The notes beneath the pieces are model-generated. The model was not told where the DNA came from. It made no database searches and saw nothing but the letters and a program-made list of their open reading frames with translations. From Histoplasma ohiense (lineage: Eukaryota; Ascomycota; Eurotiomycetes; Onygenales; Ajellomycetaceae): a stretch of DNA of 64,000 nucleotides. The DNA is taken from positions 6,788,001-6,852,000 of the forward strand of contig JAEVHH010000002.1 of NCBI GenBank assembly GCA_017607445.1. The letters run 5' to 3'. The position numbers and the translations under genes were made by a program. Positions 22,631 to 34,917 of the stretch are shown one piece after another (the stretch's first letter is position 1; each line of letters begins with the position of its first letter).

Positions 22631-23593
22631 TCATGAAGCGATAGGCGGTGTCTGTTGTTTACGAAACGAGACTTTCTCAACGGAGACAGTTTCCGCACCC
22701 TGTTCATCCTTACGCAGCTGATAGACGTATAGAACGAGCACATCACCTTGTACCTATATTATATAAAGTAATCAGCCACCCATTCGCACTCCAAATAAAA
22801 TATGTACCGGTGGGATGATTCAAGGGGAAAAAAAAAAAGAAAGAAAAACAGAAAAACAGAAGGAAATATCTCACATCCATTAGACAGAAACTCGGGGTGT
22901 GCTCTTCCTCCAGCCCACCCAGCGTCGTGAAAGCTCCTGTGGCACTGCCTGGGTTGATAAAGAATCTTCCTTCCAGCTCGTACGCTTCGAATTTATGCGT
23001 GCCACCCCATAACAGCACATCAACGTCCATCTGCCGTGCGGCTATGAGCAGGGAGTCAGCATCGCCAGGTGGTATGATGGTATGGCCATGGGTAAAGCCG
23101 ATACGCAGGCTCCCATGGGTAACGACTTTGGAGAGAGGGAGATTGGGCGAGTCGACATCGAAGTCGCCCTTGACCAGTTGGAGGTCTGGGGCGATTTGGC
23201 GGAGGAATTCGAAGGTGTCGCGGTCCGTGAGGTTGCCGAGACAGAGGATTTGGCCGATTTTACCGGGAGTGAGGAGTTTTTTGAACTGTATTGATTTTTA
23301 GTGTTTGTTTTCTATGGCGGGGCAAGGGAAGGGACAAAGGGAGAAATCGCGGGGAAATTGTTTGGTGCAAACCTTTGCTGGAATATCCTATTGTTGTTAT
23401 CATTATTGCACAATGGATGTTAGTATAGGAATTGATGTTTTTTTCCTTTTCCTCCACCAAGCAGTCAAAGCAATGGAGTGGGTGAAGTGATGATAACTTG
23501 AAGGTACTATATGTTAGGAGCGCAGATTCAGCGTACCGGAGTGCGGTCAGGGACGAAGAGGTCGCCGATGGCCAGGACCAGACGGGAGGTCAT
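22631..23593 (-). CDS. vps29: retromer subunit Vps29
   Basis: Four exons on the minus strand: 23593-23537, 23387-23373, 23285-22875 and 22753-22631 (606 nt, 201 aa), all junctions phase 0. The phosphoesterase-like fold is evident: MTSRLVLAIGDLFVPDRTP, DIPAKFKKLLTPGKIGQ, ILCLGNLTDRDT, KGDFDVDS, THGHTIIPPGD, GGTHKFEAYE and FINPGSATGA. Vps29 is a scaffold of the retromer core (with Vps26 and Vps35) that returns cargo from endosomes to the Golgi. Family length is about 180-200 aa. Exon 2 is only 15 nt and encodes DIPAK, which is required for homology. It is divergent from agx1. Confidence 0.95.
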
Positions 23594-24528
23594 ACTTGTG
23601 GCAGCTTCAACTACCCATCCCATGTAATCTAAATGTGAGATGGATAGGCTACTTCTTCTTCGTCCTCGTCGTCGTCCTCTCCCCGTGTTCTGTTCTGCCT
23701 GGTTTCGATATTTGGCGCTGCTGCCGCCCTGCGGCTATGGCGGCTATTTCCAGAAACAGAAAGGGCTGGTTTAGCGCATCAACCGCCTCAGCCCTAACTT
23801 ATACACGTTTGTCTACCATACAGACTCGTCAGTACTCGTAGCTACTGGGCACTGACGGCTTAAGAGACGGATGGAATTAGCCAATCCTGTGGGCGAATTG
23901 GTCATTCGTTTGCTGAGGCAGCTTCACCGTACAGTTAGGTGCTGATCTTCTCGACCGAGAGCGCCGTGTCATGACACCTCTATACTACCTAGGCAGATGC
24001 TAGGGCATCATATCATGTTTATAATCGACAGCTGTCTGGCTGACTGCTTGACAGTCAATTCATTGCCCGTACTGCCACAAATCCCTAATAAAATGCCTAA
24101 TCACGCCTTTGCCGCACTGCCTTTCAATGGTTGCCTCTATATGCTAGTAGTTCGGGATTCTCCAACGTCAACGGCCAGCGATATGCCCTTTTGGCCGATA
24201 TCTCAATTAATGGCAGCCTGTTGGGATGGCTTTATCTGGGAATTGCTAGTATTTTGAAGATACTGCATACAGTAGATAGTAGAAAATGGTAGTTGATGCC
24301 TACACACGGAGTAGAACATGAGGGTGGTATGGCAGGTATTTTATACCTTGCACATTACCATTTTTCTGATATAACTAAACTGCCTTTTATCTTCAAATAT
24401 CATGGATATGAACGACAAACAGTCCAACTGGTAAATATGTATGCTGCGGGCTGCACCATAAGAGTAAATATTAGCCCTAACAGCAACTAACAGTTTTCTG
24501 GGTCGCTAACAGAAAATAAAGGCAAAGC

Positions 24529-24563
<35 letters not shown>

Positions 24564-24784
24564 ACAGGGCCAGAAGTCTTCTGGACGGGATTATTTAACC
24601 GTATTCGGGTATATCAAATCGGCTCTCCTTCTCGGTCGACACAATTTCCATATCTCATTATCATCTACGACTACAATTGCGGCTAACTGAATTCCTCCCC
24701 ACCATCCAGAAACACACAGTCGTTGCAGTATCCACGTCATCGGCAGATTTGCTGCAAGAAAGCAAGGAAACACTCGAAAAGCAT
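23594..24784. other. divergent intergenic region vps29 / agx1
   Basis: About 1.2 kb without a supported gene. A run of 32 A lies at 24530-24561, about 220 bp upstream of the upstream agx1 ATG. Confidence 0.5.
24530..24561. repeat. poly(A) tract, 32 nt
   Basis: Uninterrupted A run. Comparable tracts occur at 33001-33021 and 39349-39379. Confidence 0.9.
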
Positions 24785-26318
24785 ATGCTTAATAGCCTTT
24801 CCTTCTCGGCATTTCGAGCTGTGACCCGGCTCAGGTTCGGAAGTGGAGAAATCGTCCTGGCTCCCTCACGGGCAAACCCGCGCCTGAGCCTGATCTCTCG
24901 ACATCTTGATCAGAGGCTCCCCCTACCGGCTTTAAACACCCCATTTTCGACCGAGAGGACTGTGTCTGTCGAGCCTGACGACATTGAATATAAACCCCTC
25001 CAGCGAACCCCGCCACTCAATCTCAAAAATACTACTGCTCCCACAAGCAACCACAACGAACCCCGGGAGAAAATGTCCACCCAAGAGCATCACTCTACGC
25101 TCCTAATCCCAGGCCCCATTGAATTCGACGATGTGGTTCTTCATTCTATGTCCCATTATGCGTAAGTGCCCATTCCTACTATACGCGTTCCCCATTGTCC
25201 GGTTCAATTTCTTCTCTGTTCAAACTAACCGAATAAACCACGTTCTACCCAAGCACAGTGAGAGCCATGTCGGCCCCGCCTTCGTAAAGACTTTCGGCGA
25301 ATGCCTCACCCTCCTACGCAGCCTCTTCCAAACTACATCCCCAGCCTCCCAGCCTTTCCTCATCGCCGGCAGTGGCACATTGGGCTGGGACCTTGTATCC
25401 GCGAACCTGATCGAGCGCGAAGAAGAAGCCCTCGTCCTGCACACCGGCTACTTCGGCGATTCCTTTGCCGACTGCCTTGAAACCTACGGTGCTAAAGTCA
25501 CCCAACTCAAGGCACCCGTTGGCGAACAACCCTCGCTCCACCAGATTGAGAAAGCCCTGGCTGCAAAATCCTACAAACTCCTTACCGTCACCCACGTCGA
25601 CACCTCCACCGGCGTCCTCGCAGATATCAAGTCGATCGCTGCCCTGGCCCGCCGCGTCAGCCCGGATACGCTCGTCGTCGTCGATGGCGTCTGCAGCGTC
25701 GGCGCTGAGGAGCTTGCCTTTGATGCGTGGGACCTCGACGTCGTGCTTACCGCCAGCCAGAAGGCCATCGGCTGCCCACCGGGCCTCAGCATAGTCATGG
25801 TCTCCGGCCGTGCCATCCAGTGCTTTGAGAAGCGCAAGTCCCCACCCGCCAGCTACTTCGCTTCCATGGCGAACTGGCTGCCCATCATGCGGAACTACGA
25901 AGCTGGCAAAGCCTCCTATTTCGCTACGCCGGCTACCCAGCTCGTACGCGCCTTGCACACGACCTTGACACAGGTCACCAGCAAGCCTCTGGCGGAGCGC
26001 GTTGCGAGACACAAAACTGTGTCGCAGCGTGTTAAGAAGGCCGTTGCTGAGCTGGGACTGCGGCAGCTGGCGACCAAGCCGGAGGACCAAGCTCACACCA
26101 TGACGGCCATCCGATTACCAGAGGGCATGACGCCGCCGGATATCTTGCCGGTGCTCGCCAAAAAGGGCGTTGTGTTTGCCGGGGGCTTACATAAGGATAT
26201 GGCAAGTAAATACATCCGCTTTGGGCATATGGGGGTTAGCGTGATGGATCCCGGACGAGATGATATTGACAAAGCTATTGTTGCGATGAAGGAGGCGTTT
26301 GCGGAGGTGAAGAAGTAA
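24785..26318 (+). CDS. agx1: alanine:glyoxylate aminotransferase
   Basis: Two exons, 24785-25161 and 25259-26318, with donor GTAAGT, branch AACTAAC and acceptor CACAG. From ATG 25073 the product is 382 aa (MSTQEHHSTLLIPGPIEFDD), the normal size and start of fungal Agx1. From the in-frame ATG at 24785 it is 478 aa, with an Arg/Ser-rich extension lacking early acidic residues (MLNSLSFSAFRAVTRLRFGS), resembling a mitochondrial presequence. It is a PLP fold-type I aminotransferase making glycine and pyruvate from alanine and glyoxylate. The PLP lysine is Lys198 of the short form (TASQKAIGCPPG). Other conserved parts are SGTLGWD, DGVCSVGAEEL and the C-terminal FAGGLHKDMASKYIRFGHMG. Which start is used, or whether both are, is not decided by sequence. 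Confidence 0.94.
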
Positions 26319-26973
26319 TTATTTGTGCCTCCGTGCTGCCAACATGTTTATCACAGTCGCAATAAGCTCTCAAAAACATGAGTATATTCAATGCAGCATC
26401 AGACATAGCTACTACATCTCATGTAGGAGTTGACTCCTTTTTGGATATTTCACGGGTTGGAGATGTAAAAAGCAATGAGAGAAAATGTAAAGGAAGTATA
26501 ATTCCTTGGCTGCTTCATGCTTATCCTCTCATGATAACAAAAAGAAGGAATTTTCATGGCATAAAATAAAAGTAAGAATCAACGAATGTGCTAATACGGA
26601 CGGGTATCACCATTACTTTTTTTCAATTTTCAGCGTCTGGATCTAACTGCAATGGAAAACTCGCTACGTCTTTCTGCGAAAAAATTTTAATCGTCTGAAA
26701 AGGCGTAAAGGGGGAGACGTACAAATCGGAGATCCAGGATAATGTTATAATATAATTGAAGAAGGGCGAAGGCAAGGGGCGGAGTTTGGAAGAAAAATAA
26801 AAACTAAAAAGAAAAAAGGAAAACAATAAAAGAAACAAATGCGAATGGTGGCAAGAAAAACCCAAAGTAGAGCAGAAAATAAATACGATGAAAAAGAAAA
26901 TCATGCAACATAACTATCTATCGGAAATGTACGTATAAAATAATGCGCCAGCCACACTCACTCATCCAGGCAT
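26319..26973. other. spacer between agx1 and myoA 3' ends
   Basis: Convergent 3' flanks. No gene recognised. Confidence 0.5.
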
Positions 26974-29900
26974 CTACCAATCGTCACCGTCCTGCGGCTT
27001 CATCGCACTCTGCCTCTGCCTCAACGCCTCCGCGAGCCCGCCCGCGAAGCTAGCACTATTCATACTATTTGGAGTGGCACGGCCACTCCCGCCCGACGAG
27101 TCGTGCGAGTTCATGCTTACCGCACTGTCTCGCGGGGCGGGGGATGGCGCCGGCTTGCGACTGGCGATTGGCCGTTTGGCCGGTGGAGCTGGTGGGGTGG
27201 GTTTGGCTTTCGCGGCAGCGCGAGAAGCGCCGTTGGTTACGACGGCGTTTACGGGGTTCACGTTGGAAAGCGTGACTGCTCTAGGAGCTGCAGGAGGTGG
27301 TGGAGGTGGCGGGGGAGCGGCCGCAGCGAGGATCGGGACTACAATCTCTTCTAGGTAGGCCTCGGGAGCCCAGCCTTGTGCGGAGGTTGTGGTATTCATG
27401 CAAAGCCACCAGCCTGTTAGGTTGTAAGGGTGATTAGCACTATTTCTGATATGTGTTTATTGGAGATTGAAATGGAAAAATATAGGGGGTCGAGGGTTTG
27501 GGTAGTTCTGTCAGGCATACCATTTCCTTCTTTTGCCATTATTTGGACAATTTCGCCTTTGCGGACAGAAAGCTCGTTAGAGCGCTCACTGTTGAAGTCA
27601 TACAAAACCTTGGCGGTATCTTTTTTGGCTGCTGGCGGTGCGGCGGGAGGAGGTGGTGGAGGAGGTGCTCGAGCTTGTCCTGAGGTATTTCTGGTATGGC
27701 TGGAGAAGTTGGCACCAACGGGCATTGTAGCCTCTGGTGCGGGTCTAGAACTCATACCTGTGGCTTTGGGGGTAGCGTTCGGTAGAGGTTGAGGTGTGGG
27801 TGTTGGTTTTGAAGCGGCTGGTCGCGACGCCAGTTTTGATGGCGCTCCTCCAGGTCCACCGGGTCGGAGCAGTTTGCCTTTGGTTATGGGCTTGCCAGCA
27901 ACTTGCTTCGGTCTTGGAGTTGGTTTTGATACAGAATTTGGTGGTTCTCCTTGACTGGTGTGGATTGTCCCACTTTTATACAGATCATCCCGAGCAATTG
28001 CTGGATCTTTCATTGTCTTTATTACTGCTAACTTGCCTGGCTTCTTATTATATTCGATACTGGAGCTTGTTAGCTTGCAAGCAAGAAATGTATTCACTTT
28101 AAGTGAGAATGTGAAAAACTTACGTGTCGGCGACCTTGAGGTTGAGTTGGCCGCGCAGCGCATTGGAGAGGTATGCAAAAAATTCTGTCTTAAATACACA
28201 GCTGATAAGGGGATCGGGCTCCTGGGGAGAACCAACTCCAAGAGCAAACCAGTCATCTTTCAATTTGGACGCGCTGACGAACTTGATTGCACCGATGGAT
28301 ATTGTTCTTTCCGCGGAAATATTCAACTGATTATTTACGACGCTTTGGACGACAATGTAAACATTGTTTGATGTCTTGTAACAATGGCAGGTCAGCTGAG
28401 GTATCGAAGCTATGCTAAAGAGGAGGTGCACATACTAGAATTAAAATTCGTGGAGAAGGTTTACTTGAACGACCGAATTTGGTGACAAGGAGCTCACAGC
28501 GGCAGGAGAATAAAATAGTTTCGGATTCTGATGTTTTGGGAAGTTAGCATTTGTTCATTTGTATATAAATGTGTATTAATGGTAACAACACTTACTGCTA
28601 ATGCGAATGGAATCTCTGATCATTTCTCCAGGGCCTCCATCGTTTCCAACTCCAAGATAATCACCGAGGAATCTTCGCGAGCCAACAAGACTGTATCTAC
28701 GTCTTTCCTTCATTCCACCAAGAATTCTGTGGCCCTGGTCTCGGAGTTTGATATATTCCAGCCCTCCTGTGACCCGTCTCCAGAACCTTTGGATTCGGAT
28801 AGCACATTCAATTCGGTATCGGAGGTAATTTCGCCAAGCTCGCTGAATACGGATGGCCATGTTATGCCAGTATCTATCCCGCATGTGTTCAAGTGCGAAC
28901 AGGGTCTCAGGGGTTTTTATGAAAGCTTTTGTAGTACCCATCTGATATTCGTCTGCGGGGATGCTAGTGTCTTTCAGGATCTGCCTCGCCCCCGATTCAG
29001 CGTCCCCAGCCCAGGTGTAATCTCCAGCATATGAAGTCTTCGGTGACAACAGGTAGAAGCGTTCGACAAACTTGTCAAAAGTTTGGCGGTAGGCGAACCC
29101 CGCTCTGCGAATTCGGACGTTCTCCTGTAGACCAAGGTATTTGATTTGATGCATCACATTGCCAACGTTGTACTCGGATGGCGACTTGTTGTCGTTCGGT
29201 TTTATAGTTCTGATGTATGACGGTTGTGCCTTCATTAAAGTCGCAACGAGGTCGTTTGCAGATGCTTTGATCTTGTCGCCGGCAGTTGGCGGCCGACGCT
29301 TGTCGTCCTGATTAACCTGGTTGGGGAAGAGTGTATGCATGAAGGGGTTACTACTCGAGCCCACTAGATTAAGCAAGTCTTTCAATAGCTGATCCTTATT
29401 TTTGTCCGTCATTCCGTCCACAGTGTAGCCAACGTCGCCAGCATAATGCTTTACAATAAATTGGCCCTGCCTGGACTCGAAGTTTGGATTTTGACTAAGG
29501 AAATTCAGCCTTCCTACAAATGTCTGATCAGCCGCGCCGGAGTCAGCATGTGCAGTTGCGCAAGCGTCATTCAATGCGGCGAAAATCCCAGGTGGTCGTT
29601 TATCTTCAATCAAGGAACACACAACTTTGTTATCAAAGTATGTAATGGGAGTCCACTTGATTTGCTCGCGAGCGTATTCTTCTTGTTCCGTCTTTAAGGT
29701 AAGCTGGATGAAGATTTGCTGTAGCTTTTCGTTGACGTAGTTGATACAGAGTTGTTCGAAAGAGTTTTTCTCAAAAATCTCGAACCCATAAATATCCAGG
29801 ATACCGATGGAGTTTTCCACAGAGCCCCTAGCTGCAAGTGAGGCATTAACTCGCTGAACAATCCAATCAAACATGTTAAAATAAAGGGCTTTTGCGAGTG

Positions 29901-31298
29901 CGTCTCGAACAGCAGTGGCTTGGACAACGTTCAAAGGAACCTCATACACGGAACCCCTGCGCCCGCCTCGGGCAGTTTCCATAATTCTCAACGTAAGGGC
30001 CTTGTTCACGGCAGCGGTATCAACTTCTAATAAGTAGGCGACGAAATCCACCACCGATTGATCCGTTATTGAAACGTTGGAACTGTCATCTTCGATAAAT
30101 TGCATATTTCCGAGCCATAAAATAGCTGACAGAACGCGGAAGATATTATCTTGTTCGGCTTGGGATAAACCAATGATGTTCATGGCTTTTAATGTATCTT
30201 TGAAATCAGTAGTATCATCTATGCCTGGGACATCAAAACATTTGGAGCGGCTTGTATACACATAAGACTGCGGTTGTTGGATGCCAAAGTTATCTGGATT
30301 ATTTGTCAGCTTGACGAGGAGTACTCCATTGAAGGATGCCATTTTAAATACCTCTATAGGTCTGCGGTGAAGCTTTTGTAAATTGATAAAATATATGGAA
30401 GTTTCGTTCATTCGTGATTTGCCCAACGACTCTAGATTTCTCCAGGAGATAATTTGTAATCGTGGCGCCGACAGGCTCACCAACAGAATTGAATTGTAAT
30501 TCTAGATATTTTCCGAACCGCGACGAGTTATTATTCCGCAAGGTCTTCGCATTACCGAAGGACTCGAGAAGAGGGTTAGTCGCCAGAACCATGTCTTTGG
30601 TATGCTGGATGGAAGAATCGCTGCCACCTGACACATTCGCAATATACTGCATCAGGCGCTTTGCTGCTTCGGTTTTTCCAGCACCGGATTCGCCCGAGAT
30701 AATGACACATTGATTCTCCTTGTATGCTTTCATGTTATAATATCCTGCTTCAGCGACAGCGAAAACATGTGGGGGAACTTCAAGTCGGTTTTTGCCGCGG
30801 TAGGAATCAAGGACCTTGTCGGTATAGATACCCACTGTGTGACGATCAGTATGTCACTCTGGCCTTTTTGTATAAGTTAGATTTGACTTACGGTCTCTAA
30901 ATGGGTTCACAGAGACAAGGACATGACCGATGTATGTCTGTATCCCAAAGGAAGTTGTCAGCTAGGGCGTAAGTGGGAATGGGTTCGCGCTCCGGAAGGC
31001 AGCCATACGTAAATTTCGCCATGTTCAAATCTCTTTTTCAAGTTCTCATTTATGGCCTCATTCGATACTTTGCTGAGGAGCGTCAGATCTGACACTCCAA
31101 CCTCCCTCTTTTTTGTGCTTTCGAATACGGCCTTTTTAACCTGAGGTTGTCCCCCTGCCCCGCCCTCACCATGCCTCGACCGTCCGAACCCGCGGCTCTT
31201 CTTCTCCGGGTCTCGAGGGCGTCGTGATTGTCCCTGAAGAAAATAGAGTTAGGGATCTAAATTGCACAACAAGAATCTGCGAGACTGGTACTGACCAT
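26974..31298 (-). CDS. myoA: class-I myosin (MyoA/Myo5 type)
   Basis: Nine exons on the minus strand: 31298-31296, 31233-31009, 30937-30892, 30834-30352, 30293-28596, 28527-28436, 28374-28124, 28059-27521 and 27413-26974 (3,777 nt, 1,258 aa). Exon 1 carries only the ATG. The motor domain (about residues 50-720) has the P-loop GESGAGKT (about 139-146), switch regions and the TEDS-site Ser367 (RRGSVYEV), the PAK-kinase target of fungal myosin I. Next come two IQ motifs (MAIRIQRAWRNYLRYR and CAIRIQRFWRR), a basic TH1 membrane-binding tail, a Pro/Ala-rich TH2, an SH3 domain split between exons 8 and 9 (VLYDFNSERSNELSV ... GWAPEAYLEE) and an acidic end (QDGDDW) for Arp2/3 activation. The protein drives actin polymerisation at endocytic sites and polarised growth. 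Confidence 0.95.
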
Positions 31299-33272
31299 AT
31301 TCTTGGGTTGCGTCGGGCGCGTGTTTGGTTATTCGGGCCAGGTCGGACAGGCTCTATCGATACTAACGTCTCCTGAAAGAGTGGATGTACGGGCGCAAAC
31401 AAAGCAGCAACAGCATAAATCCTCGACCTGCAGAAAGTCTCCGTGGCTGGCTCCAGAAAGAAATACAGGCTCAGAATACAGAAGAAGCAGGACAACAACA
31501 GAAGACTAAAGTCATGAAGTGCATGTGGGTAGAAAGGTGCTTTTGACACTTGGATCGTCTTCCCGATGTCGATGATGATGATGCGGCGCTTACAGCGACT
31601 GCGCCACAGCCATGTGGTGGCTAGCCCTGGCTTATATAAGCGAGGTACGCGCAACCCTTTTCGGCCCAATACTAAATTGCTTTTGGACGTCAGTAAACTT
31701 TGGTGCCTGAGCTAGGCCATGTTCCTGTGAGAATTTTGTGTTTCTTTTCTCTCTCTTTTTTTTTTTATTTTTTTTTTTATTTTTTTAAAAAATTCAAGTG
31801 TTGTTTATGATCAATTATAAGACGTAGATCCTTTCTTTCTTGGATCTCTCAAAAACGAAACAAAGAACCTAGAAGATGTTGGGTGCAGGGGCTTTGTTCG
31901 ACAAACCCAATAGTGAAAGGGCTCAAAGTTCTCTTTTGGATCAACCGAGTTCTTTTCATTATACTAATCATAAGCGTAGAGGAAATAAGAATATTACTTT
32001 CGGGATGTCTCCAATGAGCTTCCCGTAGAGGTGGTTGTTTGGAATCACACATATACTGAATATCCCTTTTTTTTTCAATACTGAAACCACTTCTTCAATC
32101 CCAATCAGCTCCTAGTGCTCCATTATGCTTGATCCTCTATCCCATGCAATAATAAAGTGTAGGCTTCTTCCCATGAGGCTACTATACATCAGCCCTGGGA
32201 AACTAAGCCTGAATATAGTGTTCGATTTTGGTTCTGTTCTCAAAACCGGGCTGAGCACATAAATATATAATTAAAGCAGATCTACTGGTTTTCTCTGTCA
32301 ATAAGCCAAACTGTAAAGACAAGAGAAAATTTTATTTTTTATCTCATCGAGTAGTTATGTAGCTAATATGATAATTCACGGCTACTGATGGCTTCTAGCG
32401 GTATTTTCGGCATCTTGAATATCTTCTCATCTAGTACATTGACAGTCTGAAAGTACTATGCTTTCATGTATTTGAGTGGTAAGCGGCATGGCAAAGCCCA
32501 ACGCACCAATATGGCATGGATGGAGCCAGGGAAAATAGAACATCACGGTCATCCAACTGGTGTTCTAAATGATACATCGGTTTGCCAATGAAGCGCCATA
32601 TACTTTTTGTATGAAATCACGACGTATCGTTGCTTGGCAAAGCATCCAAGTTAATCTTCTATAGAAGGCTGGTGTTTGAGTAAATGATCATAATCGGCAG
32701 TGAAGCAACAAAGGGAGGTTTCTAGTCCAACCAGACAGCGCAGAAGACTACGGAGTAGAGTATGCCTTTCTTAAGTTTGGCCTGTGGTTAGGGACTTTAC
32801 GTCACTTAAATAAACGTGTAATTGTGGTTATCAAGGTTAGAGGAACTCACAAGAAAATGCACTCTAAATGAATAAAGCTAGGAAGAGGACTCGAATCAAA
32901 TTAAACGACGGTATGGGTTAATCAATATCTTTATTCTCCATTTAGCAAAGTCGATCTATAAGTTCTTGAAGTAGAAGAAAGTTTGCTTACAAGCAAATGA
33001 AAAAAAAAAAAAAAAAAAAAAGAACTCAAGACAACTGACGGGAGTTCTCAGGTTGCTGAGTTGAGATTTTAGTTTCTACGTGGAAGGGGAAACAAACGAA
33101 TTATGTGAATAACATATGAGGGAATAATGAGCAAAGACTGCAGTACAATATACGTTTTAAAAATTAATGGCCAAATAGGGTATTGGAAGCCAAAAATGCA
33201 ACAAGTTAGCATTTCTTTAACGATGAACGTATCAATGACAAGATGACCTCGATATGGCCCGTCAAGTAGATT
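31299..33272. other. long non-coding interval
   Basis: About 2 kb with no supported gene. It contains poly-T near 31757-31790, poly-A at 33001-33021 and an ACTACGGAGTAG word near 32747. It includes the myoA promoter and OPA3-like gene 3' flank. Confidence 0.5.
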
Positions 33273-34216
33273 TTATTTGGTGGCTTGAGATGGTAGTGGC
33301 GAAGAGGAAGCAGTTTGGGAAGAGCCATTCAAAGGTTTGGATGTGGATGAGGAGATAATGGGGCTGGGAGAATTGGCAGTCTTTGGAGATGTCGTGTTGC
33401 TGACACTCTCCTTCTTGGGCCATGTCAAGTAGCCAAGAACGCGAGATGTCCAACGGGGCTCTTCGATTGCTTCTTCCTCTTCATCAACATCCCAAACATC
33501 TCTTGGTAAAATGCGCTTTATGCTTCTCGGCGACTGTTTCTCTAGCTTTGCTTTCAGCTGTACAACCTCCCGCTCTAGCGCAACGAGACCGCGACGTGCT
33601 GCCCGTTCAGACTCTTCCAATTCAGCAAGACGTTCTGCCACATCCTCTCTTCTCGATGATTCTTTCCTTCGTGATCTGAACGATTCGAATACGATCAAAC
33701 CACCAGCAACCAGAAACAGAAATGTCTCACTGATAAATGTTGCTCCAGAATCAATGGCTTTCGCTTCTGAAAGTGGTCGAATCCGGATCGGCGGAGGCGG
33801 CTTGGGAGGCTCTTGGGCTTTTTCCTTTTGCTTTGCAGCAAAGGAGTCTTCAAGTTTGGTTTGCGCTTCCGTTTTCACGGTAGTGATATTATGTTTTTGT
33901 TTTTTCGCTTGGGCCTCAGCAGCAGCCTCGCGCGCAGCCTGTTTTTCTATTGCCACTGAGCTGTGGAGGAGCCCCAGTCGTAGGCGCATATCCACCCGGT
34001 GGAGGGACTGTGCAAAGGAAATGCATAGCCGTCGGAATCGCTCATGTTCACGCGCTTGTGCTTTGATTTGGTTCTTTGGATTGCAGCAGCCAGTTAGCTC
34101 TCAAGGTTGACGTTGACAGGGACAGTGTAGCTGCGTGTGTGCTGGCTCCAGCTTACAGCAATTGGTTTGGACAGTGTTCGGATGATCAACGAGGATATTT
34201 TTAGAGTTACAGACAT
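33273..34216 (-). CDS. OPA3-like mitochondrial protein
   Basis: Two exons on the minus strand: 34216-34157 and 34073-33273 (861 nt, 286 aa). The spliced N-terminus reads MSVTLKISSLIIRTLSKPIA/NQIKAQAREHERFRR, matching the OPA3 signature (LxIRTLSKPIANxIKxxA). It continues CISFAQSLHRVDMRLRLGLL, then after a Lys/Glu-rich linker comes a hydrophobic segment ATFISETFLFLVAGGLIVFE (about residues 128-147). A coiled coil follows (ESSRREDVAERLAELEESER). The C-terminus is a Ser/Thr/Pro-rich tail longer than in animal OPA3. OPA3 proteins associate with mitochondrial membranes, and human OPA3 is linked to optic atrophy; the molecular role is unsettled. The intron acceptor (CCAAAG) is weak but demanded by homology. 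It is divergent from the Polo kinase gene. Confidence 0.88.
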
Positions 34217-34917
34217 CCTTGGGCGAGAGGACGTTGTAGCTCTGCAGGTTTGGAGAAAGACAGTTCCAGGATGTGTGGAACCATGCCAGCGGAGGCCCAG
34301 GTATTTGGCTGGAAACTGGTGCCTCCACGCCGTCCAGCGTCCGATTGATGAGCGGATGTCGGAGTGTTTTAGCCTCCAGGGCTCAATCCAAGTCGTTGCT
34401 GATTGGCTCCTTGTAAAAAACGGCGGATTACGCAACGCTGTTCCTAAATGGACCTAGCCTTGTTTTAACCTTTTCCGTTTCCGGGGCAATGTTTTGAATA
34501 TTCCGCTTTGAGAAATGATACATCGTGACTGCATGTGGCAAGGCAGGGCAGTGAATTGCTCTCACAACACTCCACCCAAGCATAAAATAGCACGACGGGA
34601 TATAATATCTCGTATAACACATCTTGGGTGCCCTCAATGCTATTGTTCTCTTCATGCTATTATTGTGGATATCGCATCGTTCCATCTTTGATTACCAGTT
34701 CTATCGAGTCTGCTCCTCAATCGAAACTCGAATCTCAGATCAGAGGGATAACCAAACCCTCCGTTATTCGACCACCGTCGAGCCCATCGCAAACTCCAAA
34801 ACTCCTTAATCCTGTAATGTTTCATACGTTAATATTATTTGGGCTACCTAGATATTCCTGATTGTTGCGATCGCATGAGCTCGAAACAGCAAGTGCCCTT
34901 GTACGGTCCATAAAACG
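34217..34917. other. divergent promoter region, OPA3-like / Polo kinase
   Basis: 700 bp shared 5' region. It contains a short upstream ORF just before the Polo kinase start (separate entry). Confidence 0.5.
34875..34913 (+). promoter_or_regulatory. possible upstream ORF of the Polo kinase mRNA
   Basis: ATG at 34875 opens a 12-codon frame (MSSKQQVPLYGP) ending in TAA at 34911-34913, four bases before the main ATG at 34918. If included in the mRNA it could modulate initiation. The transcription start is unknown. Confidence 0.4.

Noticed and set aside
25314..26096. 260-codon open frame antisense to agx1
   Set aside because: It mirrors the codon structure of a confirmed enzyme gene on the other strand and shows no family motif.
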